NCBI GenBank assembly: GCA_016125035.1
Contig: WGMN01000004.1
Location: forward strand, 1 to 64,000
Length of the DNA stretch: 64,000 nt
Direction of reading: 5' to 3'
From: Pseudomonadota bacterium
GTDB taxonomy: Bacteria; Pseudomonadota; Alphaproteobacteria; UBA2136; UBA6156
Made by a program: the position numbers and the translations under genes. Of the stretch, positions 45,974-55,701 are shown piece after piece. The number at the start of each line of letters is the position of its first letter. Within the stretch, counting starts at the first letter, position 1. The notes under the pieces were generated by a model. It worked only from the letters and a program-made list of their open reading frames with translations. It made no database searches and was not told where the DNA came from.

Positions 45974-47551
45974 ATGCCCCTTTCCATTGTGGCCAACCAG
46001 GCCGCCAGCTACGCCCAGGCAGGCATTAACGCGCGCAATGACGCGATGGTGAAGAACACGCAGCGCTTATCATCTGGCCTGCGGGTGTTCTCGGCCCAGG
46101 AAGATGCCGCCGCCACCGCCGTGGGCACCAGCTTGAAGATTGAAAACAGCACGCTGAAGGCGGCGACGCTGAATGCGTCTTCCGGTGCGTCTATGTTGCA
46201 GATCGCCGATGGTGCCATGGGCCAGGTGAGCGAACTGCTGACGCGCATGCTGACCCTGGCGCAGGCCAGTGCCAGTGGCCACATGGACGATGCCACGCGC
46301 AGCCTGACCAATGCTGAATTTTCCAGCCTGCAGAGCGAAGTGGACCGCATTGCGCGCAGCAGCGAATTTAACGGTGTGAACATGCTGGCCGGCAGCAAGA
46401 CCTTTACCACCCCCACCGCCAGCGACCTGGTGGGTGCCGGGGTGACGGCCAGCCGCTTTGACCAGAACCTGGTGACCGGGGATGCCTCATTCCGCTTTAC
46501 CTATGATGCCAGCACCGAGACCGCCACGTTGGCGCGCACAGATGGAACGGGGGTGAGCAGCCAGAGCATTCAGCTGACCTCTATTTTAAACACCATTGCC
46601 GGTACCGGCCAGAACCTGGACCCCTCGCAGGGCATGGACCTGGGCTTTGCCAGCCTGGGGGTGACCATGCACCTGGACAGCAACTTTGACCGTGGCACCG
46701 ATATTGGGCCGGCCCCGGTGTTGACGGTGAATGCCTCTAACATTGCCATTGCCACGCCGGCCTTTACCACCCAGGCCACAGGTGTGCCGCTGGCCACTGT
46801 GCCCTCGCTGGGGGCGCTGACCACCGGCTATGACAACGCCAGCGGGGTGTTGACCGTGCCGGTGGTGAGTGATGGCACTAGCGTGAAGTTGGGTGCGTTG
46901 CCCGGAGTGAGTTACAAGGTGGGCAGCAACCCCCAAACCGCCAGCGGCGCGGCCAGTGACACCCTGGTGACCGCCGGCACCAACAGCGTGGGGATTTATG
47001 TGGATATGCCAGGAGGCGGCACCCAGCTGGTGGGGACCTGGACATCTGGCGCGGTGAGCACCACCAGTGCGGATACAGGCAGCCTGGCGTTGAGCCTGGG
47101 CAGCGGCGTGTTTGGCGCCGCCTACCAAGATGACAACGGCGCCACCCGTTTGACCTACAAGATTGGCACCGGCATTGAGCCGGGCCGTGACATTTTGTAC
47201 GTGGATGTGCCGGCGGTAACCTTGAAAGCCTTGGGGCTTGACGCCACCAACATAAGCACCCAGGGCAGCGCCTTGGGCGCGGTGGCAACCTTGCAGGGGG
47301 CCATGGACATTTTGAACCAGGGGCGCGCCAACGTGGGGGCGCAACAGCTGCGCATGGAGCAGGTATCGAACAACCTGGGGGTGGTGAGCGAGAACAACAC
47401 CAGTGCGATGAGTTCTCTGCTGGATGTGGATGTGCCGGCGGAGATCTCTGACTTCACCAACAACCAGGCGATGCTCCAGGCCAGTGTGGCGATGCTGAGC
47501 AGGGCCAACCGTTTGCCCGACATGTTGATGGAACTGCTGAGGAACTCGTAA
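45974..47551 (+). CDS. Flagellin (525 aa)
   Basis: Conserved N- and C-termini (RLSSGLRVFSAQEDAAATAVGTSLK; EISDFTNNQAMLQASVAMLSRANRLPDMLMELL). Confidence 0.92.
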   Translation: MPLSIVANQAASYAQAGINARNDAMVKNTQRLSSGLRVFSAQEDAAATAVGTSLKIENSTLKAATLNASSGASMLQIADGAMGQVSELLTRMLTLAQASASGHMDDATRSLTNAEFSSLQSEVDRIARSSEFNGVNMLAGSKTFTTPTASDLVGAGVTASRFDQNLVTGDASFRFTYDASTETATLARTDGTGVSSQSIQLTSILNTIAGTGQNLDPSQGMDLGFASLGVTMHLDSNFDRGTDIGPAPVLTVNASNIAIATPAFTTQATGVPLATVPSLGALTTGYDNASGVLTVPVVSDGTSVKLGALPGVSYKVGSNPQTASGAASDTLVTAGTNSVGIYVDMPGGGTQLVGTWTSGAVSTTSADTGSLALSLGSGVFGAAYQDDNGATRLTYKIGTGIEPGRDILYVDVPAVTLKALGLDATNISTQGSALGAVATLQGAMDILNQGRANVGAQQLRMEQVSNNLGVVSENNTSAMSSLLDVDVPAEISDFTNNQAMLQASVAMLSRANRLPDMLMELLRNS

Positions 47552-47594
47552 GGTTGGCGGGGAAAGGAATGATGAATGACGGAGTGGCATAACC

Positions 47595-47981
47595 TTGGCA
47601 AAGATCGGTCTGGCAGCGGAGCTTGCCAAACAGGCCGCGCAAGCGGCGCGCGAGGAGATGGGCGAGCCCGCCAGGGAAGGTGGGGCGAAAAAGCCTGCCG
47701 AACCTTGGAAACCCGCGGTTTTGCCGAGCATGTTCAGCCTGGACCAGGCGGTGGGCACCGCCGTGACCAGGGTGGCCGCCTACTACCGCAAGGCGTTGGC
47801 GCACGAGGGGCTGGATATGGCGGTGGTGGCCGATACGTCACAGGGAGCGCCTGTTTTTCAGGCAGATTTGCGCGAGGGCGGGACGGGGAAGGTGGTAAAA
47901 GCCTACACTGCCCCGGATTTGCTCGGTATGTTTGCGGCGCAGCAGAAGGTTACCGGGGTGGTCGTGGATGGTCAGGTATGA
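47595..47981 (+). CDS. Hypothetical protein in FlaG position
   Basis: TTG-start ORF between flagellin and fliD. Confidence 0.55.
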   Translation: MAKIGLAAELAKQAAQAAREEMGEPAREGGAKKPAEPWKPAVLPSMFSLDQAVGTAVTRVAAYYRKALAHEGLDMAVVADTSQGAPVFQADLREGGTGKVVKAYTAPDLLGMFAAQQKVTGVVVDGQV

Positions 47982-48018
47982 CGATGACGGCACACAATAA
48001 CAGCAAGGCAGGACGGCC

Positions 48019-49803
48019 ATGGCGCTAGGCAGTATCAACACCAGTGGGATCACCGTTGGCAGCGACGGTAAGTTGAGCGTATCCGGCTTTTCATCCGGCA
48101 TTGACTGGAAGAGCCTGATCGACGCCCAGATCGCCGCCAAGCGCGCCCCCGCCGTGACACTGGAAAACAACATTAAAACCAACAACACCCTGGCCACAGC
48201 CTACGGTGATTTGAAAACCAAGGTGCAGGCGGTGACCACCGCGTTGGATGCGTTGCGCGGCGCGCCGGGATCGACCACCAATGTGTTTAACGCCAAGACC
48301 GCCAGCGGCACCACTGCGGCGCTGGATACCGCGCCTTCGGGTTTTGTGCCGTCTTCCGTGGACAGCCTGGTGCTGACTTCCATCAGCAATACCGCCCAGG
48401 CCGCCACCCACACCTTTACCATTGAGCAGCTGGCCCAGGCCCACCAGATACGCACCGGCAGCTTTAGCAGCACCACCACCGCCCTGAGCGGGTTGGGCGC
48501 CACCGCCGGGACTTTTAGCATCAACGGCCAGAACATTGTGGTGAGCGCGAGCTCTACCCTTTTGGATTTGAAGAGCGCCATTAACAACTCTGGGGCCGGG
48601 GTGACCGCCACCATTGTGAGTGCGGATGCCGCCACCAACTACCTGGTGCTGACCTCGAACACCACAGGTGAAGACAATGCCATGACCCTGGGCGGCGATG
48701 GCGCCACCCTGGACAGCCTTGGCCTGACCACCGGCAGCGGCACGGTGATCGCCAACGAGCTTAAGCCCGCCAAGAACGCGATTATTGATGTGGACGGTAT
48801 TCCCGGCATTGAGCGTCAGACCAACCAGATAAGTGATGTGATTGACGGTGTGACGCTGAGTTTGCTTAAAGGCGAGCCCAACACCGAAATTACGCTGAAA
48901 ATTGAGCCGGACCTGAACACCATTAAGACCGCTGTGGGCAACTTTGTGACCGCCTACAACGATTTGAGGACTTTTTACACCGATCAGCGCACCGCCAGCG
49001 ACCGCAATGGCGATGGCACCGTGGACCCCAACGAAGTTGGCCCCCTGGCCTACGACAGCATGATGCGCGAAGTGATGGGCAAGTTGGGAGACATTATGGC
49101 CACCAGTGTGGACAGCGCCGCCGATGGCTACCAGAGTTTGAGCCAGATTGGTGTGGTGGTGCAGCAGGATTACAGCCTGGCGATCGATGACTCGATTATC
49201 GATAGCAAGCTTTTGACCAATGTGGACCAGGTGAAGAAGTTGTTCACCTTTAGCAGCAGCGTGAGCGACAGCCGCGTGACCGTGCTGGGCCGTACCGCCG
49301 ACACCGCCAACGGTACTTATTACCTGAATGTGGCAGGTACCGATGTGGACGGCAACATTACCGACGCCAACCTGCAAACCAGCGCCGGAGCCGGAAGTGG
49401 TGGAGCCAGCGACGGCAGTGTGACCCTGGCCGGCAAGAGCCTGATTGCCAACGACACCACCGCCGCCAACGGGTTGCAGTTGTTTTTTAGCGGTGGGGCA
49501 AGCCTGGGCAGTGTGGACGACATTGCGGTGACCGTGACGCGCGGTGTTGCCGACCAGTTTTATGACTACTTTAACAGTGTGACCACTGCCACTACCGGGC
49601 GTATTGATACCCTGGTGACTAACTTGCAGTCGCAGAACACCGATTACCAGAACCGGGTGGACACCATTGATGCCCGCCTGGAAACCACGCGGAGCACCTT
49701 GGAAGCCAAGTTCACCGCCATGGAAACGGCGTTGGCCAAGTTGCAGAGCGTGCAGAGCACGGTGCAGGGTTTTATTGACGCCGGCAACAAGAGCAGTAAC
49801 TAG
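48019..49803 (+). CDS. fliD: Flagellar filament cap protein FliD
   Basis: SGIDWKSLIDAQIAAKRAP; C-terminal FliD coiled-coil region. Confidence 0.93.
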   Translation: MALGSINTSGITVGSDGKLSVSGFSSGIDWKSLIDAQIAAKRAPAVTLENNIKTNNTLATAYGDLKTKVQAVTTALDALRGAPGSTTNVFNAKTASGTTAALDTAPSGFVPSSVDSLVLTSISNTAQAATHTFTIEQLAQAHQIRTGSFSSTTTALSGLGATAGTFSINGQNIVVSASSTLLDLKSAINNSGAGVTATIVSADAATNYLVLTSNTTGEDNAMTLGGDGATLDSLGLTTGSGTVIANELKPAKNAIIDVDGIPGIERQTNQISDVIDGVTLSLLKGEPNTEITLKIEPDLNTIKTAVGNFVTAYNDLRTFYTDQRTASDRNGDGTVDPNEVGPLAYDSMMREVMGKLGDIMATSVDSAADGYQSLSQIGVVVQQDYSLAIDDSIIDSKLLTNVDQVKKLFTFSSSVSDSRVTVLGRTADTANGTYYLNVAGTDVDGNITDANLQTSAGAGSGGASDGSVTLAGKSLIANDTTAANGLQLFFSGGASLGSVDDIAVTVTRGVADQFYDYFNSVTTATTGRIDTLVTNLQSQNTDYQNRVDTIDARLETTRSTLEAKFTAMETALAKLQSVQSTVQGFIDAGNKSSN

Positions 49804-49805
49804 GC

Positions 49806-50264
49806 ATGACTGACCCGCGCAACCTGACCCATGAATACCTGCGGCGACAGATTGAAAACGCCACGCCCGCGCAGCAACTGGTGCTGCTTTATGACGGCGC
49901 GATTAAGTTTGTGCTGCGGGCGCGTGAGGCGATTGGCCAAGGGGACATTGAAGGCCGCTACAAGGCCAACCGGCGGGCGATGGAGATTGTAGGGTATTTG
50001 CTGGAAATTTTGGACATGGAGAAGGGAGGCGAAGTGGCCGCCCGCCTGCAGCGGATTTATACCTTTGTGTTGAAGAAGCTGATGGAAGTTGACTTTAAGA
50101 ACGATACCGCCAGCTGTGATGAGGTGGTGGAACACTTGCGCACCTTGCGTGCCAGCTGGTACCAGCTGGCCGAGCGCAACGCCATGCAGACGGCGGTGCC
50201 TGCCGCGGCCCCCGCCGCCAGCCAGGATGAGGCTGTGCCGGTGCGGCGCAGTGCGGTGGCCTAA
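49806..50264 (+). CDS. fliS: Flagellin chaperone FliS
   Basis: YLRRQIENATPAQQLVLLYDGAIKFVLRAREAI. Confidence 0.92.
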   Translation: MTDPRNLTHEYLRRQIENATPAQQLVLLYDGAIKFVLRAREAIGQGDIEGRYKANRRAMEIVGYLLEILDMEKGGEVAARLQRIYTFVLKKLMEVDFKNDTASCDEVVEHLRTLRASWYQLAERNAMQTAVPAAAPAASQDEAVPVRRSAVA

Positions 50265-50372
50265 AATAATGTAATTTCAGCTATATGGCGGTTTGGCGGG
50301 CAGGGGCCTTTTTTTTATGGACTGCCTTTGGCACAATGCACAAAATGACAATAACAAGGAAAGCCCCCGTTG

Positions 50373-50924
50373 ATGGCTGACGAAGCCACCCCCGCGCCGG
50401 AGAAACAGGAGGCCGCCGCCGAAGGCGAGCAGGCCAAGCCCGCCGGCGAAGGTGCCGAGGGGGCCGTGCCCGAAGATGCCGGCAAGGCCAAGAAAAAGCG
50501 CATGCTGATGATCGTGAGCGGCATTGTGGCCGTGGTGGGCATTGTTGTGGCGGTGGGCGTGGTGTTTTTTGTGGGCGGCGGCAAGCATGAAGACCAGGTT
50601 GCCACTTCTGCGCCTGAAGTGGCGATGATGGATATTCCCGAATTTACCGTGAATTTGCTGGGCGAGGAGCCTTCCACCCAGCACTTTATGAAAGTGAAAT
50701 TGGCGCTTGAGCTGGGACGCAAGGAAGACGTTGCGGTGGTGGAAAAGCTGCTGCCGCGCCTGCAGGATGACTGGAACGGCTTTTTGCGCCAGTTGCGGCC
50801 TGCCGATTTGCAGGGCAGTGCGGCGTTGTTCCGCGTGAAGGAGGGGCTGTTGCGCCGCGCCAGCCAGAGCATGGAGCCCGCCACCATTAAGGCGGTTTAC
50901 GTGCGCGAACTGGTGGTGCAGTAA
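50373..50924 (+). CDS. fliL: Flagellar basal body-associated protein FliL
   Basis: Single TM, EFTVNLLGEEPSTQHFMKVKLALEL. Confidence 0.92.
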   Translation: MADEATPAPEKQEAAAEGEQAKPAGEGAEGAVPEDAGKAKKKRMLMIVSGIVAVVGIVVAVGVVFFVGGGKHEDQVATSAPEVAMMDIPEFTVNLLGEEPSTQHFMKVKLALELGRKEDVAVVEKLLPRLQDDWNGFLRQLRPADLQGSAALFRVKEGLLRRASQSMEPATIKAVYVRELVVQ

Positions 50925-50996
50925 AGAGCGCCGCACACCCTGTATATTGAAGGGATGGTATGTTAGACTGGCACACACAACAACAACCGTAGCCCC

Positions 50997-52088
50997 ATGA
51001 GCGACCAGACAGACGCCCCGCAAAAGAGCGAAGAAGAGCTGCTGAAAGAGTGGCAGAACATGGCCAGCGGCGATGCCGCGGGCAGCGATGGCGCGCCTGC
51101 GGGGGAAGGGTCGGTTGAAGGGCAGAAAATTCTCGACCAGAACGAAATTGACAGCCTGCTGGGGGTGGACAAAGGCGCAGGTGACGGCCAGAGCCGCGGG
51201 GTGAAGGCCCTGCTGGACCAGAGTGTGGTGAACTACGAAAAACTGCCGATGCTGGAGGTGGTTTACGATAAGTTTGAGCGCATCCTCTCTACCAGCTTGC
51301 GCCACTACACCGCCGACAACGTGGACGTGACGGTGATGAACATGACCAGCGTGCGCTTTGGCGACTACCTGAACCAGATACCGCTGCCCGCGGGCATTGT
51401 GGTGGTGAATGCGGTGGGGTTGGATGACTATGTGCTGCTGGTTTATGAGAGCAGCCTGATCTATGCCGTGGTGGATGTGATGCTGGGGGGGCGGAAATCG
51501 AAGCCCGTGCCGATCAGCGGGCGGCAGTTCACCGCCATTGAGCGCAAGATTTTGGACACCTTGACCGAGATTGTGTTGAAGGATCTGGGAGAGTCATTCG
51601 GGCCGATCGCGCCGGTGCAGTTCAAGGCCGAGCGCATGGAAGTGAACCCGCGCTTTACGGTGATCAGCCAGGAGGCCAACGTGGCCATTTTGGTGACCGT
51701 GAAGGTGAACCTGGAAGGCCGCGAGGGCAAAATGCAGTTTTGTTTGCCCTATGCCACGTTGGAGCCTATCCGTGAGCAGCTTTTGCAGCAGTTCATGGGG
51801 GAGAAGTTCGGCCAGGACAACATCTGGGAAAACCACCTGAGCCAGGAGCTTTATCATACCACCATGCGGTTGGACGCGGTGTTGGACAAGATGACGTTGC
51901 CGCTCTCGGAAGTGTTGGAATGGCGCGTGGGTGACACCGTGGTGCTGAATGCGCGCGAGTACTCGCCGATACAGCTGGAATGTGGCGGTGTGTTGAAGTT
52001 GGTGGGGACGATGGGGAGGTCTCTGGATTTTAAAGCGGTGAAGGTGAACCATACCATTACTGATTTGAACAACATGAAGCAAAGTTGA
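50997..52088 (+). CDS. fliM: Flagellar motor switch protein FliM
   Basis: ILDQNEIDSLLG; FERILSTSLRHYTADNVDVTV; SpoA domain. Confidence 0.96.
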   Translation: MSDQTDAPQKSEEELLKEWQNMASGDAAGSDGAPAGEGSVEGQKILDQNEIDSLLGVDKGAGDGQSRGVKALLDQSVVNYEKLPMLEVVYDKFERILSTSLRHYTADNVDVTVMNMTSVRFGDYLNQIPLPAGIVVVNAVGLDDYVLLVYESSLIYAVVDVMLGGRKSKPVPISGRQFTAIERKILDTLTEIVLKDLGESFGPIAPVQFKAERMEVNPRFTVISQEANVAILVTVKVNLEGREGKMQFCLPYATLEPIREQLLQQFMGEKFGQDNIWENHLSQELYHTTMRLDAVLDKMTLPLSEVLEWRVGDTVVLNAREYSPIQLECGGVLKLVGTMGRSLDFKAVKVNHTITDLNNMKQS

Positions 52089-52089
52089 G

Positions 52090-52614
52090 ATGGATCTTTA
52101 TCTGAACATTTTAAGCGTGGTGCTGTTGGGCCTGGTGGCCGGCCTGCTGATGGCGTTGTGGTGGCAGCTGCGTGACTGGAAGGCCAGTGTGCGCGAGGCC
52201 CCCTTGCTGGCCGAAACCATGGCCGAACAGCTGATGGCCGCGCGGCGCGGGCTGGAGGAATTGAAAAAGAACCTGGTTGCGCATGGGCCCGAGCTTTCTG
52301 GCCTGTTGAGCGAAGGTGGGAAAGTGCGGGTGGAATTGCAATTTTTACTGCAGCGGGCAGAGCAGCTGGCTGCCAAGCTGGAGGCCGGGCAGCCCCCACG
52401 GCGCGGTGAAGTGGTGGCAATGGTGGAAGAGGTGGCGGGGGCCAACGGCAAAGCGGTGCAGCTGAGCGAGCCTTCTCATGACCCGTTGGAAGACCTGCTG
52501 GCCGGGTTGCAGCAAAAGCCCGACAACGTGACGCCGATGCGCAAGCCCGGACGTAAGCGCATGGGGCCGGTGACCCAGGCGGAGCTTGAATTGCAGCAGA
52601 AAGTGGCCGGTTGA
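52090..52614 (+). CDS. DUF6468-like flagellar-cluster membrane protein
   Basis: Single TM plus coiled coil; conserved position between fliM and motE in alphaproteobacteria. Confidence 0.7.
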   Translation: MDLYLNILSVVLLGLVAGLLMALWWQLRDWKASVREAPLLAETMAEQLMAARRGLEELKKNLVAHGPELSGLLSEGGKVRVELQFLLQRAEQLAAKLEAGQPPRRGEVVAMVEEVAGANGKAVQLSEPSHDPLEDLLAGLQQKPDNVTPMRKPGRKRMGPVTQAELELQQKVAG

Positions 52615-53204
52615 TGTTGCGCCTGTGCTTGGCCTTGGTGCTGCTGGCAGGGCCATTGGTGGCCCCGTTGTGGGCCGAAGAAACAGCGGCCAAGCCCAAG
52701 GAAGGCGAAGCCGCCGCCAGTGCCGGAGATGCGGCCAAGGATGAGGGCGGTTTGCCCGCCAACCAGGAGCGGGTTTACAGCCCCACCGAAACCCAGCTGC
52801 TGATGGAGCTGGAGCAGCAGCGGGTGGAGTTGGAGCGCCACACACAAGCGGTGGAGTTGCGCGAAAAGTTGGTGGATTTGATGGAACAGCGCCTGAACGG
52901 GCGGGTGGCCGAGCTGCAGGCCTTGAAAACCGAGCTGGAAGGGTTGTTGAAGAATGTTTCGGGCAAGGATGACAAGGAACTGGACCAGCTGGCGAGTATT
53001 TACGGCGCGATGAAGCCCGCCACTGCCGCCGGGGTGTTGAACAAGTTGGATAATGCCATTGTGCTGGATGTGCTTAAGCGTATGCCGCCGAAGAAGAGTG
53101 GCAAGATCATGGAATCGCTCGATCCGGCCAAGGCGCGCGTGCTCTCGGAAATGATGGCTGACCAGACGCCGTTGCCGCAGGTGAGCCCCACCACCCCCCT
53201 CTAA
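52614..53204 (+). CDS. MotE/MgtE-intracellular-domain-like flagellar protein
   Basis: SIYGAMKPATAAGVLNKLDNAIVLDVLKRMPPKKSGKIMESLDPAKARVLSEMM. Confidence 0.85.
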   Translation: MLRLCLALVLLAGPLVAPLWAEETAAKPKEGEAAASAGDAAKDEGGLPANQERVYSPTETQLLMELEQQRVELERHTQAVELREKLVDLMEQRLNGRVAELQALKTELEGLLKNVSGKDDKELDQLASIYGAMKPATAAGVLNKLDNAIVLDVLKRMPPKKSGKIMESLDPAKARVLSEMMADQTPLPQVSPTTPL

Positions 53205-53404
53205 TGGGGAAAATGTAAGGTTGCCGAGGGGCCACGGTAGGGCGGGGGAACTGGTTGCGGGGCTGGAAAAGCCTCGCCACTTTGCTTACGATGCGGACAA
53301 CGGAGCCCCTGTCAGGTTTGATTTGCGGAGGCCCCCAAGAGTTTACCAGAGGTTGCGCAGGCCCCCATGTTTGCCAACACCCAAGAACAATAAGGACGAG
53401 ACTT

Positions 53405-53791
53405 ATGCCCGTAGACAAGAATATGCGGATTCTGGTGGTAGATGATGCCCAGACCATGCGGCGCATTATTGTAAACCTGCTGCGCCAGTTGGGCTTTACC
53501 AACATGGTGGAAGCTGATGACGGCACCACCGCCTGGGACCGTTTGCTGGCTGAACCGGTGGACTTTGTGATTTCTGACTGGAACATGCCCAAGATGACCG
53601 GCATCGATTTGCTGAAAAAAGTGCGCAGCGAAGACCGCTTTAAAGCGTTGCCCTTTATTATGGTGACCGCCGAAGGCAAACGCGAGAACGTGATCGCCGC
53701 GGTGCAGGCCGGGGTTTCCAACTATATCGTCAAGCCTTTCAACGCCGCCACGTTGAAGGAGAAGCTGACCAAGGTTGTCGGTGATTTTTAA
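53405..53791 (+). CDS. cheY: Chemotaxis response regulator CheY
   Basis: MRILVVDDAQTMRRIIVNLLRQLGF; VISDWNMPKMTGIDLL; MVTAEGKRENV. Confidence 0.96.
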   Translation: MPVDKNMRILVVDDAQTMRRIIVNLLRQLGFTNMVEADDGTTAWDRLLAEPVDFVISDWNMPKMTGIDLLKKVRSEDRFKALPFIMVTAEGKRENVIAAVQAGVSNYIVKPFNAATLKEKLTKVVGDF

Positions 53792-53835
53792 CAACAACAA
53801 ACCTGTAAACTTGTTTAACAAAAAGGCCGCGTAAC

Positions 53836-54540
53836 ATGCCCGAACTTACCCTTAGCCAGCGTATTGCAATGCTGGAAGCAAGCCAGACCGGCGATACCAT
53901 CCCCGCCCAGCAGGTGTGGGACTTGGTGGAAGCGGTGAAGACCATGTTCGGCCAGCACGATGTGAGCAAGGGGGCGCAAAGCACCAGCCAGCTTTATCAT
54001 GAGCTGGGAGAGCTGGCGAAGTTCATCTCTGCCGCGAAAAAAGAACTGCAGCAGGTGAAGGAAAGCGACATTGCCAACCAGCAGTTGCCCACCGCCAGCA
54101 ACCACCTGGATGCCATTGTGCAGATGACCGAGCAGGCCACCGGCAAGATTATGGATGAGTGCGACAAGCTTTCCACCTTCCACAATAACATCCGCGAGCG
54201 TCTGGTGAATATGGACCCGCCGCTGGACCCCGATGCCCTGGCCGGTGTGGATGATGGCATTACCGAGGCGATGACCAGCATCACTCACATTTACGAGGCC
54301 TGTAACTTCCAGGACATTACCGTACAGCGTATCCAGAAAGTGGTGAAAGCCTTGCAGGAAGTGGAGCGTCAGGTATTGCGCATGGTGGTGGTGTTTGGCC
54401 TGATGGAAAACGAAGGCAAACTGGACGACGCCACCAAGGCTGAACTGCAAGAAGACGCCGCCTTGCTTAACGGCCCGCAGCTGAGCGGCCAGGGGCTGGA
54501 ACAGGACGACATTGACGATATACTTAGTAAGCTTTTGTAA
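53836..54540 (+). CDS. cheZ: CheZ-like protein phosphatase
   Basis: EACNFQDITVQRIQKVVKALQEVE and C-terminal QDDIDDILSKLL. Confidence 0.9.
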   Translation: MPELTLSQRIAMLEASQTGDTIPAQQVWDLVEAVKTMFGQHDVSKGAQSTSQLYHELGELAKFISAAKKELQQVKESDIANQQLPTASNHLDAIVQMTEQATGKIMDECDKLSTFHNNIRERLVNMDPPLDPDALAGVDDGITEAMTSITHIYEACNFQDITVQRIQKVVKALQEVERQVLRMVVVFGLMENEGKLDDATKAELQEDAALLNGPQLSGQGLEQDDIDDILSKLL

Positions 54541-55577
54541 TGGCTGAACCTATTCGCGTATTGGTGGTGGATGACTCCTCGTTTATGAGGGGGGCCCTGG
54601 TGCGCATGATTGAGCGTGATCCGCGCTTTAAGGTAGTGGATGTGGGCCGCAACGGCCGCGAAGGGGTGGAAAAAGCCCAAGCCCTGAAGCCCGATGTGAT
54701 GACGCTGGATATTGAAATGCCCGAAATGAACGGGCTGGAAGCGTTGAAGGAGATTATGGCCAGCGTGAAGACGCCGGTGATTATGGTCTCGACCCTGACC
54801 GAAGCCGGCGCTGAGAGCACCATGAAGGCGTTGGAGCTGGGAGCGGTGGATTTTTTGCCCAAGGCGTTGAGCGACAAGGACAACAATATTTTTAAGGGTG
54901 CCGAGAATTTGCACGAGAAATTGCTGGCCGCCACCGGGGCGAGCAAGACCTCGCGCATAAGTGCGCCGGCGCCCTTGAAGGTTGGGTTGCCGCCGGTAAG
55001 CGGGGTGACCAAAGTGGATGCGCGGATTGTGGTGATTGGAAGCTCTACCGGAGGGCCAAAAGCCTTGCAGACGGTGATTAGCCAGTTGCCGAAAAACCTG
55101 CCGGTGCCGGTGGTGGTGGCGCAGCACATGCCCGCACAATTTACCAAGGCGCTGGCCCACCGTCTGGACGAAACCTGCACGCCGACGGTGAAGGAAATTG
55201 CCCACGGTGAGGTGATGCAGCCGGGGGTTGTTTATATTGCGCCGGGAGGCTACCACCTGCGGGTGGGTGCCACCGGGGTGAGCGTGGATGAAGACAAGGG
55301 TGAGAGCCCTTACAAGCCCAGTGTGGATGTGCTGGCGGAAAGCGTGCGCACCACCCTTGGCAAGCATGTTCTGGCGGTGATGTTGACCGGTATGGGCAAT
55401 GACGGCACACGCGAGTTTGTGGCGTTGAAAAAAGCCGGGGCGCACGTAATTGCGCAGGACCAGGCCAGCAGCGTGGTGTACGGCATGCCGCGTGCGGTGC
55501 TGGAGGCTGGTGGCGCGGATGAAGTGCTGCCGTTGGAGAAAATCGGCATGCGCATACGTGCCCTTTTAGGGGTTTAG
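54540..55577 (+). CDS. cheB: Protein-glutamate methylesterase CheB
   Basis: Receiver plus CheB_methylest: VVIGSSTGGPKALQTVI, VVVAQHMPAQFTKALAHRLDE, VMLTGMGNDGTREF. Confidence 0.96.
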   Translation: MAEPIRVLVVDDSSFMRGALVRMIERDPRFKVVDVGRNGREGVEKAQALKPDVMTLDIEMPEMNGLEALKEIMASVKTPVIMVSTLTEAGAESTMKALELGAVDFLPKALSDKDNNIFKGAENLHEKLLAATGASKTSRISAPAPLKVGLPPVSGVTKVDARIVVIGSSTGGPKALQTVISQLPKNLPVPVVVAQHMPAQFTKALAHRLDETCTPTVKEIAHGEVMQPGVVYIAPGGYHLRVGATGVSVDEDKGESPYKPSVDVLAESVRTTLGKHVLAVMLTGMGNDGTREFVALKKAGAHVIAQDQASSVVYGMPRAVLEAGGADEVLPLEKIGMRIRALLGV

Positions 55578-55701
55578 GTAAGACCTTTGTTGCGGGGCGG
55601 CCGGGGTGGCCGCCCTTTGTTTGTGCAAGGGGGTGCCGGGGGTGCGGGGGTTGGATTAGGATGGTGCTAACAATGCATAACAAAAGAGGAAACCCCGGGC
55701 C

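Noticed and set aside
47585-47602. Second sigma54-like site (TGGCATAACCTTGGCA) before the FlaG-position gene
   Set aside because: GG-N10-GC spacing fits, but it overlaps the predicted start codon and the -12 box is poor; probably chance
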